From an uncultured Gemmiger sp. (GTDB lineage: Bacteria > Bacillota > Clostridia > Oscillospirales > Ruminococcaceae), in assembly GCA_944386225.1 (NCBI GenBank), contig CALXAH010000008.1, positions 1 to 64,000 of the forward strand: 64,000 nt of DNA. The letters are read 5' to 3'. The position numbers and the translations under genes were made by a program. The notes beneath the pieces were generated by a model, which saw only the letters and a list, made by a program, of their open reading frames with translations, had not been told where the DNA came from and ran no database searches. Below are positions 38,911 to 48,300 of the stretch, one piece after another. The stretch's first letter is position 1; each line of letters starts with the position of its first letter.

Positions 38911-39720
38911 ATGGAAACCAATCAGAACGTGACCACCGTCGAGACCACCGTGGAAAACACCACCCCCACCGCCCAGGAGCAGCCTTCTGGCGAAAGTGCC
39001 GCGCAGCCTGTCGGCGCCGCTGCTTCCAGTCCTTCGCAGGATGGCGCGAGCCAGGACTCTGCCGGCAGCCCGGAGCAGCCGGCAGCCGAAGAAAGACCGG
39101 CCGAACGGGCACCCCAGAGCCGGGAGGAAAACCGGCGCTTTGCCGATATGCGCCGCCGGGAGGAGACCTTCCGTCAGCTGATGGGTGACACCATCAACCC
39201 GGACACTGGTAAACCCTTCGCCAACAGCTCTGAATTTATGGGCTGGCGAAAGGCTCAGCAGATCCAGCAGCAGGCCAAGCAGGCCGGCATGACCCCGGAG
39301 GCATTCGGGGCTGTGCGGGAGCAGATGCGCCAGGAGATCCTGGCCAGCGACCCGCAGCTGCAGCAGGAGCGGGAGCGCCTGCAGCGGTATGAGCAGCAGG
39401 AGGCTGAGCAGTGCTTTGCCAAGGATCTGGCCGCCATCAAAAAGGCGTTCCCGGACGAAAAGGCGAAGCACATCAGCGAGCTGGGCGACGAATTTATGGC
39501 CATGATGGCCAGCGGAAAGGTGAGCGCAGTGGCCGCCTACCGCGCGATCCGAGAACAGCGGCAGATCGACCACCCCGCCCCCAAGAGCATGGGCGACGTG
39601 GGCGGAAGCGTCGGAACCGAGAAAGAGTTTTACTCTCCTGACGAGGTAAAGCGGATGAGCAAGGCGGAGATCAGCAAGAATTTTGACAAGATCCGGCGCA
39701 GTATGACGCAATGGAAATAG
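38911..39720 (+). CDS. Capsid scaffolding protein
   Basis: 269 aa from ATG 38911, behind AAAGGAC. A Thr/Pro/Ala/Gln-rich, disordered N-terminal third is followed by long charged helices (REQMRQEILASDPQLQQERE) and a short C-terminal helix (SKAEISKNFDKIRRSM), the usual design of a scaffold that binds coat protein. It lies directly before the coat gene. No protease motif was seen. Confidence 0.8.
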   Translation: METNQNVTTVETTVENTTPTAQEQPSGESAAQPVGAAASSPSQDGASQDSAGSPEQPAAEERPAERAPQSREENRRFADMRRREETFRQLMGDTINPDTGKPFANSSEFMGWRKAQQIQQQAKQAGMTPEAFGAVREQMRQEILASDPQLQQERERLQRYEQQEAEQCFAKDLAAIKKAFPDEKAKHISELGDEFMAMMASGKVSAVAAYRAIREQRQIDHPAPKSMGDVGGSVGTEKEFYSPDEVKRMSKAEISKNFDKIRRSMTQWK

Positions 39721-39735
39721 TAAGAAGGAGGAAAT

Positions 39736-40569
39736 ATGGCATATCAGAATTTTATCCCCAGCGTTTGGTCTGAGGCAATCAACAGGGAACTGGAACGCGA
39801 TCTGGTGTTTGCCGAGGACTGCAACCGCGAGTATGAGGGCGACGTAAAGGAGATGGGCGACAGCGTGCGCATCCTGGGGGTGGGCAAGCCGACCATTATT
39901 ACCACCGTCGATAAGAAGATTAAGCTGAGCGATCCGGAGAGCGTGGATGACACCAGTGTTACCATGGCGATTCGGCATATCAGCTACTTCAACTACGAGG
40001 TGGATGATATCGACCGTCGCCAGTCGGTCGGCGGTGTGATGGACGCCTTGAACAGCGAAAGTGCCCAGGGTACGGCCAATGAAATGGACAAGCACATCGG
40101 CAGCATGGCGCTGGATCCCCTGGCCAAGCTGCACGCGGCCAGTGCTGTTTCCCTGACCAAGGAAAATATCCTGGGTGAGGTGGACAAGGCTCTGGAAATC
40201 CTGTACGGCAACGACGTCAAGGCCAACAGCGACATGGTCATGACTGTGCCGCCCTGGTTCTATATCCTGATGCGCCAGGCCTATACCGATCTGGACACCA
40301 ACAACAGTGCCATGCTCAAAAATGGGCTGGTTGGCAAGTATGGCAACCTGCGCGTTAAGATGAGCAACAACTGTGCGGTCAAAGGTTCGGATTCCCGGAT
40401 CATGGTGCGCACAAAACGTGCTGTGGCCTTTGCCAACCCCATGACCCATGTGGAGGCCTACCGCCCGGAGAAGGGCTTCAGCGACGCGGTGAAGGGCTTC
40501 GTGCTCTACGAGGCCAAGATCGTGCGCCCCAAGGAGCTGGTGGTGCTGAACGTTAAGCGCGGCGCCTGA
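39736..40569 (+). CDS. Major capsid protein
   Basis: 277 aa, AAGGAGGAAA site. It starts MAYQNFIPSVWSEAINRELE, a common start of coat proteins in P22-like Firmicutes podoviruses, and continues with an HK97-fold pattern (DRRQSVGGVMDALNSESAQG, then MTVPPWFYILMRQAY). Size and place after the scaffold support the call. The C-terminus (FVLYEAKIVRPKELVVL) is typical. Confidence 0.88.
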   Translation: MAYQNFIPSVWSEAINRELERDLVFAEDCNREYEGDVKEMGDSVRILGVGKPTIITTVDKKIKLSDPESVDDTSVTMAIRHISYFNYEVDDIDRRQSVGGVMDALNSESAQGTANEMDKHIGSMALDPLAKLHAASAVSLTKENILGEVDKALEILYGNDVKANSDMVMTVPPWFYILMRQAYTDLDTNNSAMLKNGLVGKYGNLRVKMSNNCAVKGSDSRIMVRTKRAVAFANPMTHVEAYRPEKGFSDAVKGFVLYEAKIVRPKELVVLNVKRGA

Positions 40570-40592
40570 TCGCTGCGGGAAAGGAGAATAGT

Positions 40593-40928
40593 ATGGCAGC
40601 AACGGAAGTTACCCTGGTAAAGGCGGAACTGAATATGGGCACCGACCTGCAGGCGGCTGCGGCTCTGGATCAGACCGATGGCGCTTACCTGCCTTTTACC
40701 GGCCAGGACACCAAGACGGTGATCCTGCTTACCGGCACCGGTACCGCCACGATCAAGGCGGGTGACGGCATCCAGGCCGTGAACGATGTGTCGGTCACCG
40801 TGAGCGAGAATGGCACCATTGTGGAGCTGGACTCCGGGGCCTTCAAGATCACCCAGGGCGAGCACAAAGGCAAGGTGCATATCACCGGCGCGAACACGAT
40901 CAAGGCACAGGTCTGCCTGCTGGTATAA
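40593..40928 (+). CDS. Putative head decoration protein
   Basis: 111 aa, AAAGGAG site. Beta-rich and lacking aromatics (TKTVILLTGTGTATIKAGDG), it follows the coat gene and is closed by a terminator. That place and its composition fit a small capsid decoration protein; no firm family. Confidence 0.55.
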   Translation: MAATEVTLVKAELNMGTDLQAAAALDQTDGAYLPFTGQDTKTVILLTGTGTATIKAGDGIQAVNDVSVTVSENGTIVELDSGAFKITQGEHKGKVHITGANTIKAQVCLLV

Positions 40929-40936
40929 CCGTAGGG

Positions 40937-40965
40937 GGGCGGGCCATATATAGGCCCGCCCTTTC
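40937..40965 (+). terminator. Intrinsic terminator after the head genes
   Basis: Stem GGGCGGGCC (40937-40945) with GGCCCGCCC (40953-40961), loop ATATATA, followed by TTTCTCGTTTT. Confidence 0.85.
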
Positions 40966-40997
40966 TCGTTTTCCGAAACAGGGGGCATAAGAAAACG

Positions 40998-41447
40998 ATG
41001 CATGAAATTCAAATTACGGCATTTTGTCCGAGAAGCAATAGCCTTACGCCGGAAGAGATTACCGAGCGTGAGGAACAGTTGAAAACGTGGCTCAAGAAAT
41101 ACAGAACCATCACGGCCGACATTGACCAACTCATGGAGGAGATCTCTACGCTTGATGAACTGGCCGAGCAGGCGAAAAACGTGCAGGGGCAGGATGGAAG
41201 ATGCACAGGGATGGTCAATGAGCTGATCGGAACGCTGGAAGGCAGAATCCGGGAACTGTCCGAAATGCGGCTGTACCTGCAGGCAATTCTGGATCTGCTT
41301 ACGGTAGATAATGAGCGGCAGGTTCTGTATCTGCACTATGTCAAGGGATTCAACTGGGCGAAGGTTGGCGAGACCCTTTTTATGGATGAAAGATGGTGCC
41401 GCCGTCTGCACACCAGGGCAATCAGAAGACTGGCAGAAATGATGTGA
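40998..41447 (+). CDS. Sigma-region-4-like phage regulator (DUF1492/ArpU type)
   Basis: 149 aa. A coiled-coil N-terminal half (EREEQLKTWLKKYRTITADI) leads to a sigma70 region-4-like helix-turn-helix (NERQVLYLHYVKGFNWAKVG, then MDERWCRRLHTRAIRRLAEM). Such proteins control late transcription in Firmicutes phages and usually lie just before the terminase genes. Here the gene sits behind a terminator between head and fibre genes, so its target may be the fibre-lysis segment; this is inference. Confidence 0.72.
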   Translation: MHEIQITAFCPRSNSLTPEEITEREEQLKTWLKKYRTITADIDQLMEEISTLDELAEQAKNVQGQDGRCTGMVNELIGTLEGRIRELSEMRLYLQAILDLLTVDNERQVLYLHYVKGFNWAKVGETLFMDERWCRRLHTRAIRRLAEMM

Positions 41448-41508
41448 ATCTCTGAGCTGGGTGGGAACACCTCAGAGAAAGGGGGGCGGATAAAGAAAGG
41501 AGAACAAT

Positions 41509-42252
41509 ATGGCGTTTACACGAATTACTGATGCGGATCTCAAAGATAAAGGGGTTATGGGTCAGCCGGACGTACCTGGCTTAACTGCTGCGGAGATGCA
41601 GGCCAGCATGGAACAGATCGTGCGGGAAGTGGCCATTCCCGGGGTAAATCGGATGGCAGGAGAGCTGGAGGCGAAAACCGGTGCGGAAAACATCGGAATG
41701 GAGCGGCCAGCTGGCGTTTCGGAGGAGATTCCTGCCAATGTGCAGAAAATTACTGCTGCTCATATCGAAAGCCGGGAAAATCCCCACGGGGTCACCGCGG
41801 CTCAGGTGGGAGCTTACAGCCGTCAGGAGACCGATGCTGCTATTGGAAACAAGGTCGTGGAGATCGGTGCCGGTGATATGGCCAAGGCGGTGTACGCTAC
41901 CAACGGAGAGCCCGGCGTTGTGGATAAAGCGGCCGATTCGAAAAAACTGGGCGGTCAGCCACCGGCATTTTATGCCAGCCGAACCTATACAGCAGTGCTT
42001 CCTGCTGAAGGATGGAAAGGATCCGCGGAAGAGGGTTATGTACAGACGGTACCTTGCGAGGGTATTACAGAGGATGTAGTCACAATTCAGCCCATGATCC
42101 AGCCGAGCGGAGTGCGTGAAGCTGACCTGGCTGCCCGTGAGGCTCTGGGGTATATCTCTATGGTGAATACCATGGATGGTCAGGTAATGGTGACCTGCTG
42201 GGAAGATAGACCCACCGTGGACCTTACAATCTATCTGGTAGAGGTAAGGTGA
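41509..42252 (+). CDS. Tail fibre-type structural protein
   Basis: 247 aa, AAAGGAGAA site. Residues about 88-105 hold the fibre motif SRENPHGVTAAQVGAYSRQE, common in tail appendages. A C-terminal beta domain (VVTIQPMIQPSGVREADLAA, then VMVTCWEDRPTVDLTIYLVEV) follows. It precedes another likely fibre-tip gene and the lysis genes. Confidence 0.72.
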   Translation: MAFTRITDADLKDKGVMGQPDVPGLTAAEMQASMEQIVREVAIPGVNRMAGELEAKTGAENIGMERPAGVSEEIPANVQKITAAHIESRENPHGVTAAQVGAYSRQETDAAIGNKVVEIGAGDMAKAVYATNGEPGVVDKAADSKKLGGQPPAFYASRTYTAVLPAEGWKGSAEEGYVQTVPCEGITEDVVTIQPMIQPSGVREADLAAREALGYISMVNTMDGQVMVTCWEDRPTVDLTIYLVEVR

Positions 42253-42256
42253 CGTC

Positions 42257-42685
42257 ATGGAACGAAGAAGCATGATCGCCAGTTCAGGAGGCGGCAAAGT
42301 TACGGTCGAGGGTCTGGCTGCAGAAAAGATCCTTATGGGGAACACTGTGGTCGTCGAGCAAGGAACCAGGATCATAAAACAAACTGAAGGAGTGCTTAGA
42401 CCGGTATTTTGCTGCGCCAACTACGGGTACAGCCAATGCTGGACATGGTGGACAGGAACCGGTTATAAATCGGCCGAGAGCACTGAACAATGGTCGGCTA
42501 CTATGAGTGGACTGGGAGGAAAAGCTACTGTCGTTTTAGCAATGACATGGAATGTTGACGGCTGGAGTCTAAACGGAAAGAGGTTGCCCGCCGGACTTTC
42601 AACTGTAGATAATGTACCGCTGAACACGATACAGGTGCATAATGCGGCTGGATATAAGGGCGGAATCATCCTTCTCGGATTTTGA
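42257..42685 (+). CDS. Putative fibre tip / receptor-binding protein
   Basis: 142 aa, with a weak ribosome site 5-10 bases before the ATG. Beta-rich, Gly/Trp/Tyr-rich (NYGYSQCWTWWTGTGYKSAE, then KATVVLAMTWNVDGWSLNGK). Small size and position after the fibre gene suggest an adhesion tip. Its local base composition looks more AT-rich than the head genes. No family recognised. Confidence 0.5.
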   Translation: MERRSMIASSGGGKVTVEGLAAEKILMGNTVVVEQGTRIIKQTEGVLRPVFCCANYGYSQCWTWWTGTGYKSAESTEQWSATMSGLGGKATVVLAMTWNVDGWSLNGKRLPAGLSTVDNVPLNTIQVHNAAGYKGGIILLGF

Positions 42686-42698
42686 AAAAGGAGGAAAT

Positions 42699-43817
42699 AT
42701 GGAAAAAGCACTGGACATATCTCGTTGGCAGGATACCCTGGACGCGGATGTGGCCCGGCAGGCGGGGATCACAACCATTCTCTGCCGTGCGACATATGGC
42801 ACAGGCAAGGATGCCAGGTGGGACAGGTTTGCTCCGGAGGTAAAGGCGGCCGGACTGCGGCTTGGTGCCTATGGGTTTGCCACCTGGCATTATAGGAGTG
42901 TCAACGGCGGAAGCGTGGATACAGCCCGAACCGCTATGCTGGCCCAGACCGACGCCCTGATCGCCCTGGCCTTGGCCGCTGGGGCAGACAGCTGGGTGGC
43001 GGTGGATCAGGAACTGGAGGCCGGGCAGAGCATGGGACTGGACCTGGACGCCAACACCGCTCTGCTGGCGGAGAGCTGCGAGCGCATCCGGGCGGCGGGG
43101 CTGCATCCCTGCGTGTACTGTTCTGCCGGATGGGCTGATGCCCGCATTAACACCGCTGTGCTGTGGGTTCCGTTGTGGATCGCCTGGTATTACAGCGATC
43201 CCGCCGATCCGGATTTCGGAGGCTGCACCCCGCTGGAATCCCTGCCCGGGAAATGGGGCGATTATCTGCGCGGGCTGGGGCAGCAGCTCTGTGCCTGGCA
43301 GTTCGGCCGCATCGGATTCGGCGGCAAATACGGCGTGGGAAGCGCCAATGTGGATAGGGACTGGATCTGTTACCAGCCTGAAAAGGAGGATACACCCATG
43401 GAATTTGAACCGGTAACCGGAAAGCAGCTGCGTTGCACCAGCGCGGAAAACCCGAAGTGTGAGACTTTCAATTCCGCGGACATCAATGACAGCCTGGGCG
43501 TGCTGGAGCTGGATAAAACCTACACCATTACTGCCCGGGGCGGCACCATTCAGCTGGCGGGTATGACCGGTACCTGGTACAAGATCATTGTTGCCGGCGC
43601 GGAGGTTTTCTGCCTGGAGCTTCCGGACGGTCGCTGCGTGGTAGAGGATGCCCCTATTGTCGAACCTCCGGCCGTGGATCTGACCGAGGTACTGGCCGCG
43701 CTGGGGCGCATCGAAACCGCGCAGAACCGGATTGAAACCAACCAGGCTGCGCAGGGTAAGCAGCTCACCGCCCTGCAGGATAAACTCACTGCTGCCGGCG
43801 CCGCGCTGGCCAAGTAA
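42699..43817 (+). CDS. GH25 endolysin (lysozyme-type muramidase)
   Basis: 372 aa from ATG 42699, behind AAAAGGAGG. The N-terminal domain (about 1-225) is GH25: ALDISRWQ at the start and the acidic motif VAVDQE with Asp103 and Glu105, then ELEAGQSMGLDLD. It cleaves peptidoglycan glycan strands. A small SH3-like beta domain follows (about 250-315), then a short coiled coil (LAALGRIETAQNRIETNQAA), perhaps for oligomerisation. It is the first lysis gene. Confidence 0.88.
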   Translation: MEKALDISRWQDTLDADVARQAGITTILCRATYGTGKDARWDRFAPEVKAAGLRLGAYGFATWHYRSVNGGSVDTARTAMLAQTDALIALALAAGADSWVAVDQELEAGQSMGLDLDANTALLAESCERIRAAGLHPCVYCSAGWADARINTAVLWVPLWIAWYYSDPADPDFGGCTPLESLPGKWGDYLRGLGQQLCAWQFGRIGFGGKYGVGSANVDRDWICYQPEKEDTPMEFEPVTGKQLRCTSAENPKCETFNSADINDSLGVLELDKTYTITARGGTIQLAGMTGTWYKIIVAGAEVFCLELPDGRCVVEDAPIVEPPAVDLTEVLAALGRIETAQNRIETNQAAQGKQLTALQDKLTAAGAALAK

Positions 43818-43824
43818 GGAGGCG

Positions 43825-44142
43825 ATGCCGATGCAGCTCCCTGACTGGGTTGTACAGTATTGGGTGGTGTGGGCCTTTGGCCTTCTGACAGCTGGTCTCG
43901 CCGCCCTATGGAAGTACGCTCTGGCCCAGCACAAACGGCAGAAAGCGCTGGAAACAGGCGTACAGGCCCTGCTGCGGGACCGGATCATCTCGGCCTGTGA
44001 CTACTATCAGAAAAAGCAAAGCATCTCGGTTCATGGCCGGGAGAACATCCAAAGTATGTACGCAGCCTATCACGCCTTGGGCGGCAATGGAGCAGTAACC
44101 GCCCTGGTGAAGGATGTGAACGAGCTGCCCACTCACTTTTGA
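43825..44142 (+). CDS. Membrane protein of the lysis cassette (holin-like)
   Basis: 105 aa from ATG 43825 or 43831, behind AAGGAGGCG. One N-terminal membrane helix (VVQYWVVWAFGLLTAGLAAL) is followed by a basic region and a helical tail (RENIQSMYAAYHALGGNGAV ... LPTHF). This type recurs beside endolysins in Firmicutes phages and may be an accessory holin or holin inhibitor. Confidence 0.65.
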   Translation: MPMQLPDWVVQYWVVWAFGLLTAGLAALWKYALAQHKRQKALETGVQALLRDRIISACDYYQKKQSISVHGRENIQSMYAAYHALGGNGAVTALVKDVNELPTHF

Positions 44143-44156
44143 AAGGAGAGAGATAC

Positions 44157-44426
44157 ATGAAACTGAATATTCCCGTGCGGCTGAAAAATCCGGTGTTCTG
44201 GGCGCAGATGGGCCTGGCGGTGTTTACCCCTGTTCTGGCCTATTTCGGCCTGACCGGTGCAGACATCACCAGCTGGCCGATCCTCGGCCAGACCCTGCTG
44301 GCCGCGATCAGCAATCCTTATGTGTGTGCTCTGGCCGCGGTGAGTGTCTGGAACGCCATCAACGACCCCACCACCAAGGGCGTTGGTGATAGTGCCCGGG
44401 CGCTTACCTACAGCAAACCGCAGTAA
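44157..44426 (+). CDS. phi-LC3 family holin
   Basis: 89 aa from ATG 44157, behind AAAGGAGAG. The start KLNIPVRLKNPVFWAQMGLA, two membrane helices and the ending DPTTKGVGDSARALTYSKPQ match this holin family. It opens the membrane for the endolysin. The lysis cassette ends here at a strong terminator. Confidence 0.88.
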   Translation: MKLNIPVRLKNPVFWAQMGLAVFTPVLAYFGLTGADITSWPILGQTLLAAISNPYVCALAAVSVWNAINDPTTKGVGDSARALTYSKPQ

Positions 44427-44433
44427 TAACCCG

Positions 44434-44473
44434 CCCCTACTTGAAAGTGTTTGCATTCACTTTCAAGTAGGGG
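44434..44473 (+). terminator. Strong hairpin after the lysis cassette
   Basis: A perfect 16-bp stem (44434-44449 with 44458-44473) with loop TTTGCATT, followed by ATTTCTG. It separates holin from the last two virion genes. Confidence 0.8.
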
Positions 44474-44494
44474 ATTTCTGAAAAGGAGGTATCC

Positions 44495-45367
44495 ATGCCG
44501 AGTTATTATAACCCGAACAATCCGGCCTTTACTCCGGGAGGCACTGTCCCTTCGTGGACAGGGCAGCGGCCTGGTCTGTCCAACGGCAATACATTTACAG
44601 GAACCAACAAGCCGTCCGGCGCAAGTAAACCAAGCACCAGTGCGCCCGCAGGATCGAGCAGCACCCAGTCGTCGCAGTCGGTATCCAACCCTTACGCAGA
44701 TTACATGGCCATGCTGGAGCGCCAGCGCGCTGAGGAGCAGGCGCTGCGTGATCGTGCGGCCGAGGCGGCCAAAGCCAATCAGCAGCAGATCTACAACACC
44801 AACGTGGATAAGCTCAACCGCGCATCCGATGAGGCCAACCAGCAGGCCTATATCAATTACATGCTTAGCAAGCGGGACCTGCCCCAGCAGCTGAGCGCCA
44901 TGGGACTTTCCGGCGGCGCCGCGGAGAGCAGCTACGCGGGGCTGTACAACAGCTATGGCAACAGTCGGGCGCAGACCGAGAAAAGCCGCCTCGAGGGCAT
45001 GGCCGACCTGCAGCAGACGCTGCAGAACAATCTGGCGGCCATCGAGCAGCAGCGGTTGAGCGGTGAGCTGTCGTCGCTCAGCGACTATTACACCAACCTG
45101 GCCAGCCTGCAGGCCCAGAATGCCCAGAATCTGGTGAGCAAGCAGCAGTCCTCCGGCGGCAGTTCCGGCGGTACCGACTATGCCAAGTATCTGCAGAGCA
45201 ACTACTACGATGCCTACCAGACTGCCCGGAAGAATGGCTACACGGCAGACGAGGCCAGCAGCTACGCCAATGAGATGGCCAGTCAGTACATCTACAGCCT
45301 GCTGAGTGCGGGACAGATCGACCGGGATACTGCATACCGTATGCTGGCGGGGTACGGCATCCGATAA
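44495..45367 (+). CDS. Putative internal virion or ejected protein
   Basis: 290 aa, AAAGGAGGT site. A disordered Ser/Thr/Pro-rich start (about 1-65) precedes Ala/Gln-rich helices (AAKANQQQIYNTNVDKLNRA), then QLSAMGLSGGAAESSYAGLY and a C-terminal helix set (GYTADEASSYANEMASQYIY). Proteins with the segment LPQQLSAMGLSGG accompany giant polyvalent proteins in related phages, suggesting joint packaging. Function inferred. Confidence 0.6.
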   Translation: MPSYYNPNNPAFTPGGTVPSWTGQRPGLSNGNTFTGTNKPSGASKPSTSAPAGSSSTQSSQSVSNPYADYMAMLERQRAEEQALRDRAAEAAKANQQQIYNTNVDKLNRASDEANQQAYINYMLSKRDLPQQLSAMGLSGGAAESSYAGLYNSYGNSRAQTEKSRLEGMADLQQTLQNNLAAIEQQRLSGELSSLSDYYTNLASLQAQNAQNLVSKQQSSGGSSGGTDYAKYLQSNYYDAYQTARKNGYTADEASSYANEMASQYIYSLLSAGQIDRDTAYRMLAGYGIR

Positions 45368-45387
45368 GGGAGAAAGGATACGGAGAG

Positions 45388-48300
45388 ATGAGCTATAACG
45401 ATTTCCTCGCCGGGTATCAGGCATGGAAGGAAGAAGAGGATCGCAAAACCAGAAGCCAGTCGGACAAACGCGCAGAGCTGCCCACTGCCGGCAGCTCTGC
45501 CGCCAAGGGCGAGACGAAAAAGACGGGTCTGCCCATTGCCGGCAACAAAAATCCGTATGCCACATACACCCGTCCCTCCGTGTCCTCTCCCGGGCTCGGA
45601 ACGATCCTGGCGCCTGCCGCCGTGCCCCAGAAGACGGTGGACACCCTTACGCCGAAGACGCAGCAGGCACAGAATGACGCACAGTACAACAACTGGCTGC
45701 TGGATCTCTTTGGCCGGTACGGAACCGAGGCAGGCGAAAGCCTTGCAAAAGGGGCTGACGCGGCGAGCCGCATGGTGCAAAAAGATGCCAGCTGGGGAGA
45801 GCGGGCAGAGGCCGGTTTTGACCTGGTCAAGACCGGCCTGGAAGCCGGCCTGAAGGGGGCCACCGGCGGCGTGACCAACCTGCTGGACGCCCTGGCGGGC
45901 CGGGAGGATACCAAGGAGGACGCAGCGGCGCAGCTGGCGGCGGATACCACCGTAGACGATTACCTGGGCCAAAAGCTGAACGACGTGCAGCAGCAGGCAG
46001 CCATTGATCTGCTGAACCGCTACAAGGCGGCAAACCCGGAGCTCTGGAACGCGGACCTGGAAGATCTGCCGGAAGCACAGCGTGCAGAGCTGGCCAAATA
46101 CCGGCAGCTGGACAAGCAGCTGGGCTGGATGGCCCAGACGGCGGACCGCCTGGATAAAGGGGCCCGTGCCGGCTGGAACAGCCTGGCGGCCACCCCGGAC
46201 GTGCTGCTGGAGACCGGCAAGGCGGCTGCCCTGAACCTGGCGGACAACCTGCGCAACGAGGACTGGCTGGCGGCCCTGGGCGACGCCTGGGCCGGCGCCG
46301 GCTATGACAATGTACAGGCCATGACCGACGAGGCGGTGCGTCGGGATGCCGCCCGCCGGGCAGACGCGGCGCAGCGGCTGCAGGAAACGGGAGCCGGCCG
46401 AACCATGGACCTGGACACCGAGGGAGCCCAGCGGATGCAGCGGGCGGACGAGCTGCAGCAACAGGCCAAGCAGGGCCTGAGCGGCGGCGCGGCGCTGGGG
46501 TATGACGTGGGCATGGCGGTGGCAGACAACCTGGTCACCCTCCCGCTGGCGGCGATCCCCGGCGTGGGCGGCGGCCTGGTGCTGGGCGTCCAGGGGGCCA
46601 AGGCGGCGGCTCAGGAGGCCAATGACCTGGCCCGGCGTGGCATCAGCGCCGATGAGGCGCTTCTGCGGGGCGCGGTGTCCGGCGGCATCGAGGCCGCCAC
46701 TGAAAAGATCGGCCTGGACAATATCCTGGACATCGTGGGCAAGGGCGGTAAGGCTGCTCTGAACAGCCTGTTCAAAAATGGTCTGCAGCAGCTGGCCAAA
46801 GAGGGCAGCAGCAGCGCCGTGGGCCGGGCGGTGGCTGGCGTGCTCAGCAACATGAGCGCCGAGGCCCTGGAAGAAACGGCCAGCTACCTGGCCAACTACG
46901 CCGCCGCCGAGGCCTTCGAGGACCCGGAGGCCAGTTTCTCGGTGGAGGAGCTGGCCTATTCCGCCCTGATCGGCGGGCTGTCCGGCGGTGTGCTGGGCGG
47001 CGGCGCCAGTGTGGTCAACGCGATCACCGGCCGGGGGAATACGGCGGGCGCCCAGGTTGACCAGCAGCAGAGCATCCCCGGGGCAGCGCCGGCGGAGGAC
47101 GGCGTGCCCACCACCACCCCGCAGGGGGTGAACGGCACCGGCGTGGACCTGACGCAGCTGTACCCCGGGGCGGCGCAGGGGGCGGCCAGTGTGCCCACTA
47201 CCGCCCCACAGAGTGTGGCCGGCACCGGCGTGGACTTGACGCAGCTGTACCCGGGAGCACAGCAGCCTGCTGCTGAACAGCGGAATCAGGGCGAAGCCGG
47301 CAGCGGCTTTGACATCCGGCATCTGTATCCCGACATGGAGCAGCCTACCTCCCCGGTATCTCCGAGTATTCTGAAAGGTGAGCAGGTGGATTCTCTCCTA
47401 CCCGCCGACCAGCGGAATACCCTGGAACAGTTTGCCAGCAGAAAGGGCCTGCAGGTGCAGTACATCAATGATCCGGACAGCCCGGTCAGCGGAAGTATCC
47501 AGGGTAATACCATGACCATCAATCTGGGCAATGGCAGCTACGCGCTGGGCACGGCGATCCACGAGGTAGGACACGCCATGAAGGCTGGCGATGGCAAGGC
47601 GTTTGCCGAGTTCCAGGCTGCGGTGCTGCGGCTGGCGGATACTGATCCAGGCCTGCGCCGTGTGGCCGCCGGGATCGTGGACGCCTACCTGGGGGACACC
47701 AGCCCCGCCCGCGCCTCCATGCTCAACGAGGATGGCAGCATCAACCGGGCCGCGCTGAATGAAGAGGTGGCGTTGAAGCTGGCGGAAGAACTGGTGCAGG
47801 ACCCGGAGCAACTGATCCGCACCGTGTCACAGGATCGCACTCTGATCGCCCGGTTCCTGGATTTTGTACGCAAAATAAAAAACAGCGTTTCCATCCGCTT
47901 TACGGGCAGCCAGAAGGCGATGCTGGACGAAGCGGAGAGAACGCTGGAAAATTTGCTGCGTGGCCAGGCCGGAGAGGTTACGGGCCAGCGGCTCAGCATT
48001 GAGCAGGATGTAAATGGTGATCCCTTTGTAAACATCACAGAGGATATTCTGGAAGGAGTTCCTGAAAGGGAGAAGATCAACACCGTGAAAAAGGTGCTGC
48101 GCGAAAGGTTCCCGGATGGATTCACCTGGAATGGGTGGAAAATAGGGCTGACTATGCCGGGAATAAATGAATTCACCCGGTCGCGGTACACGCAGCGGCT
48201 GAGAAACCAGTCGAACCGTCAGATGTATAATGATAAACTCCGAACCGCTGCAAATTTGAGTGAGATCGTAGAAATTGCTGATAACATTCGCAACGAGACG

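Noticed and set aside
45292-47322. 676-codon minus-strand frame opposite the start of the giant gene
   Set aside because: Shadow of a GC-rich coding strand; no family features and no ribosome site.
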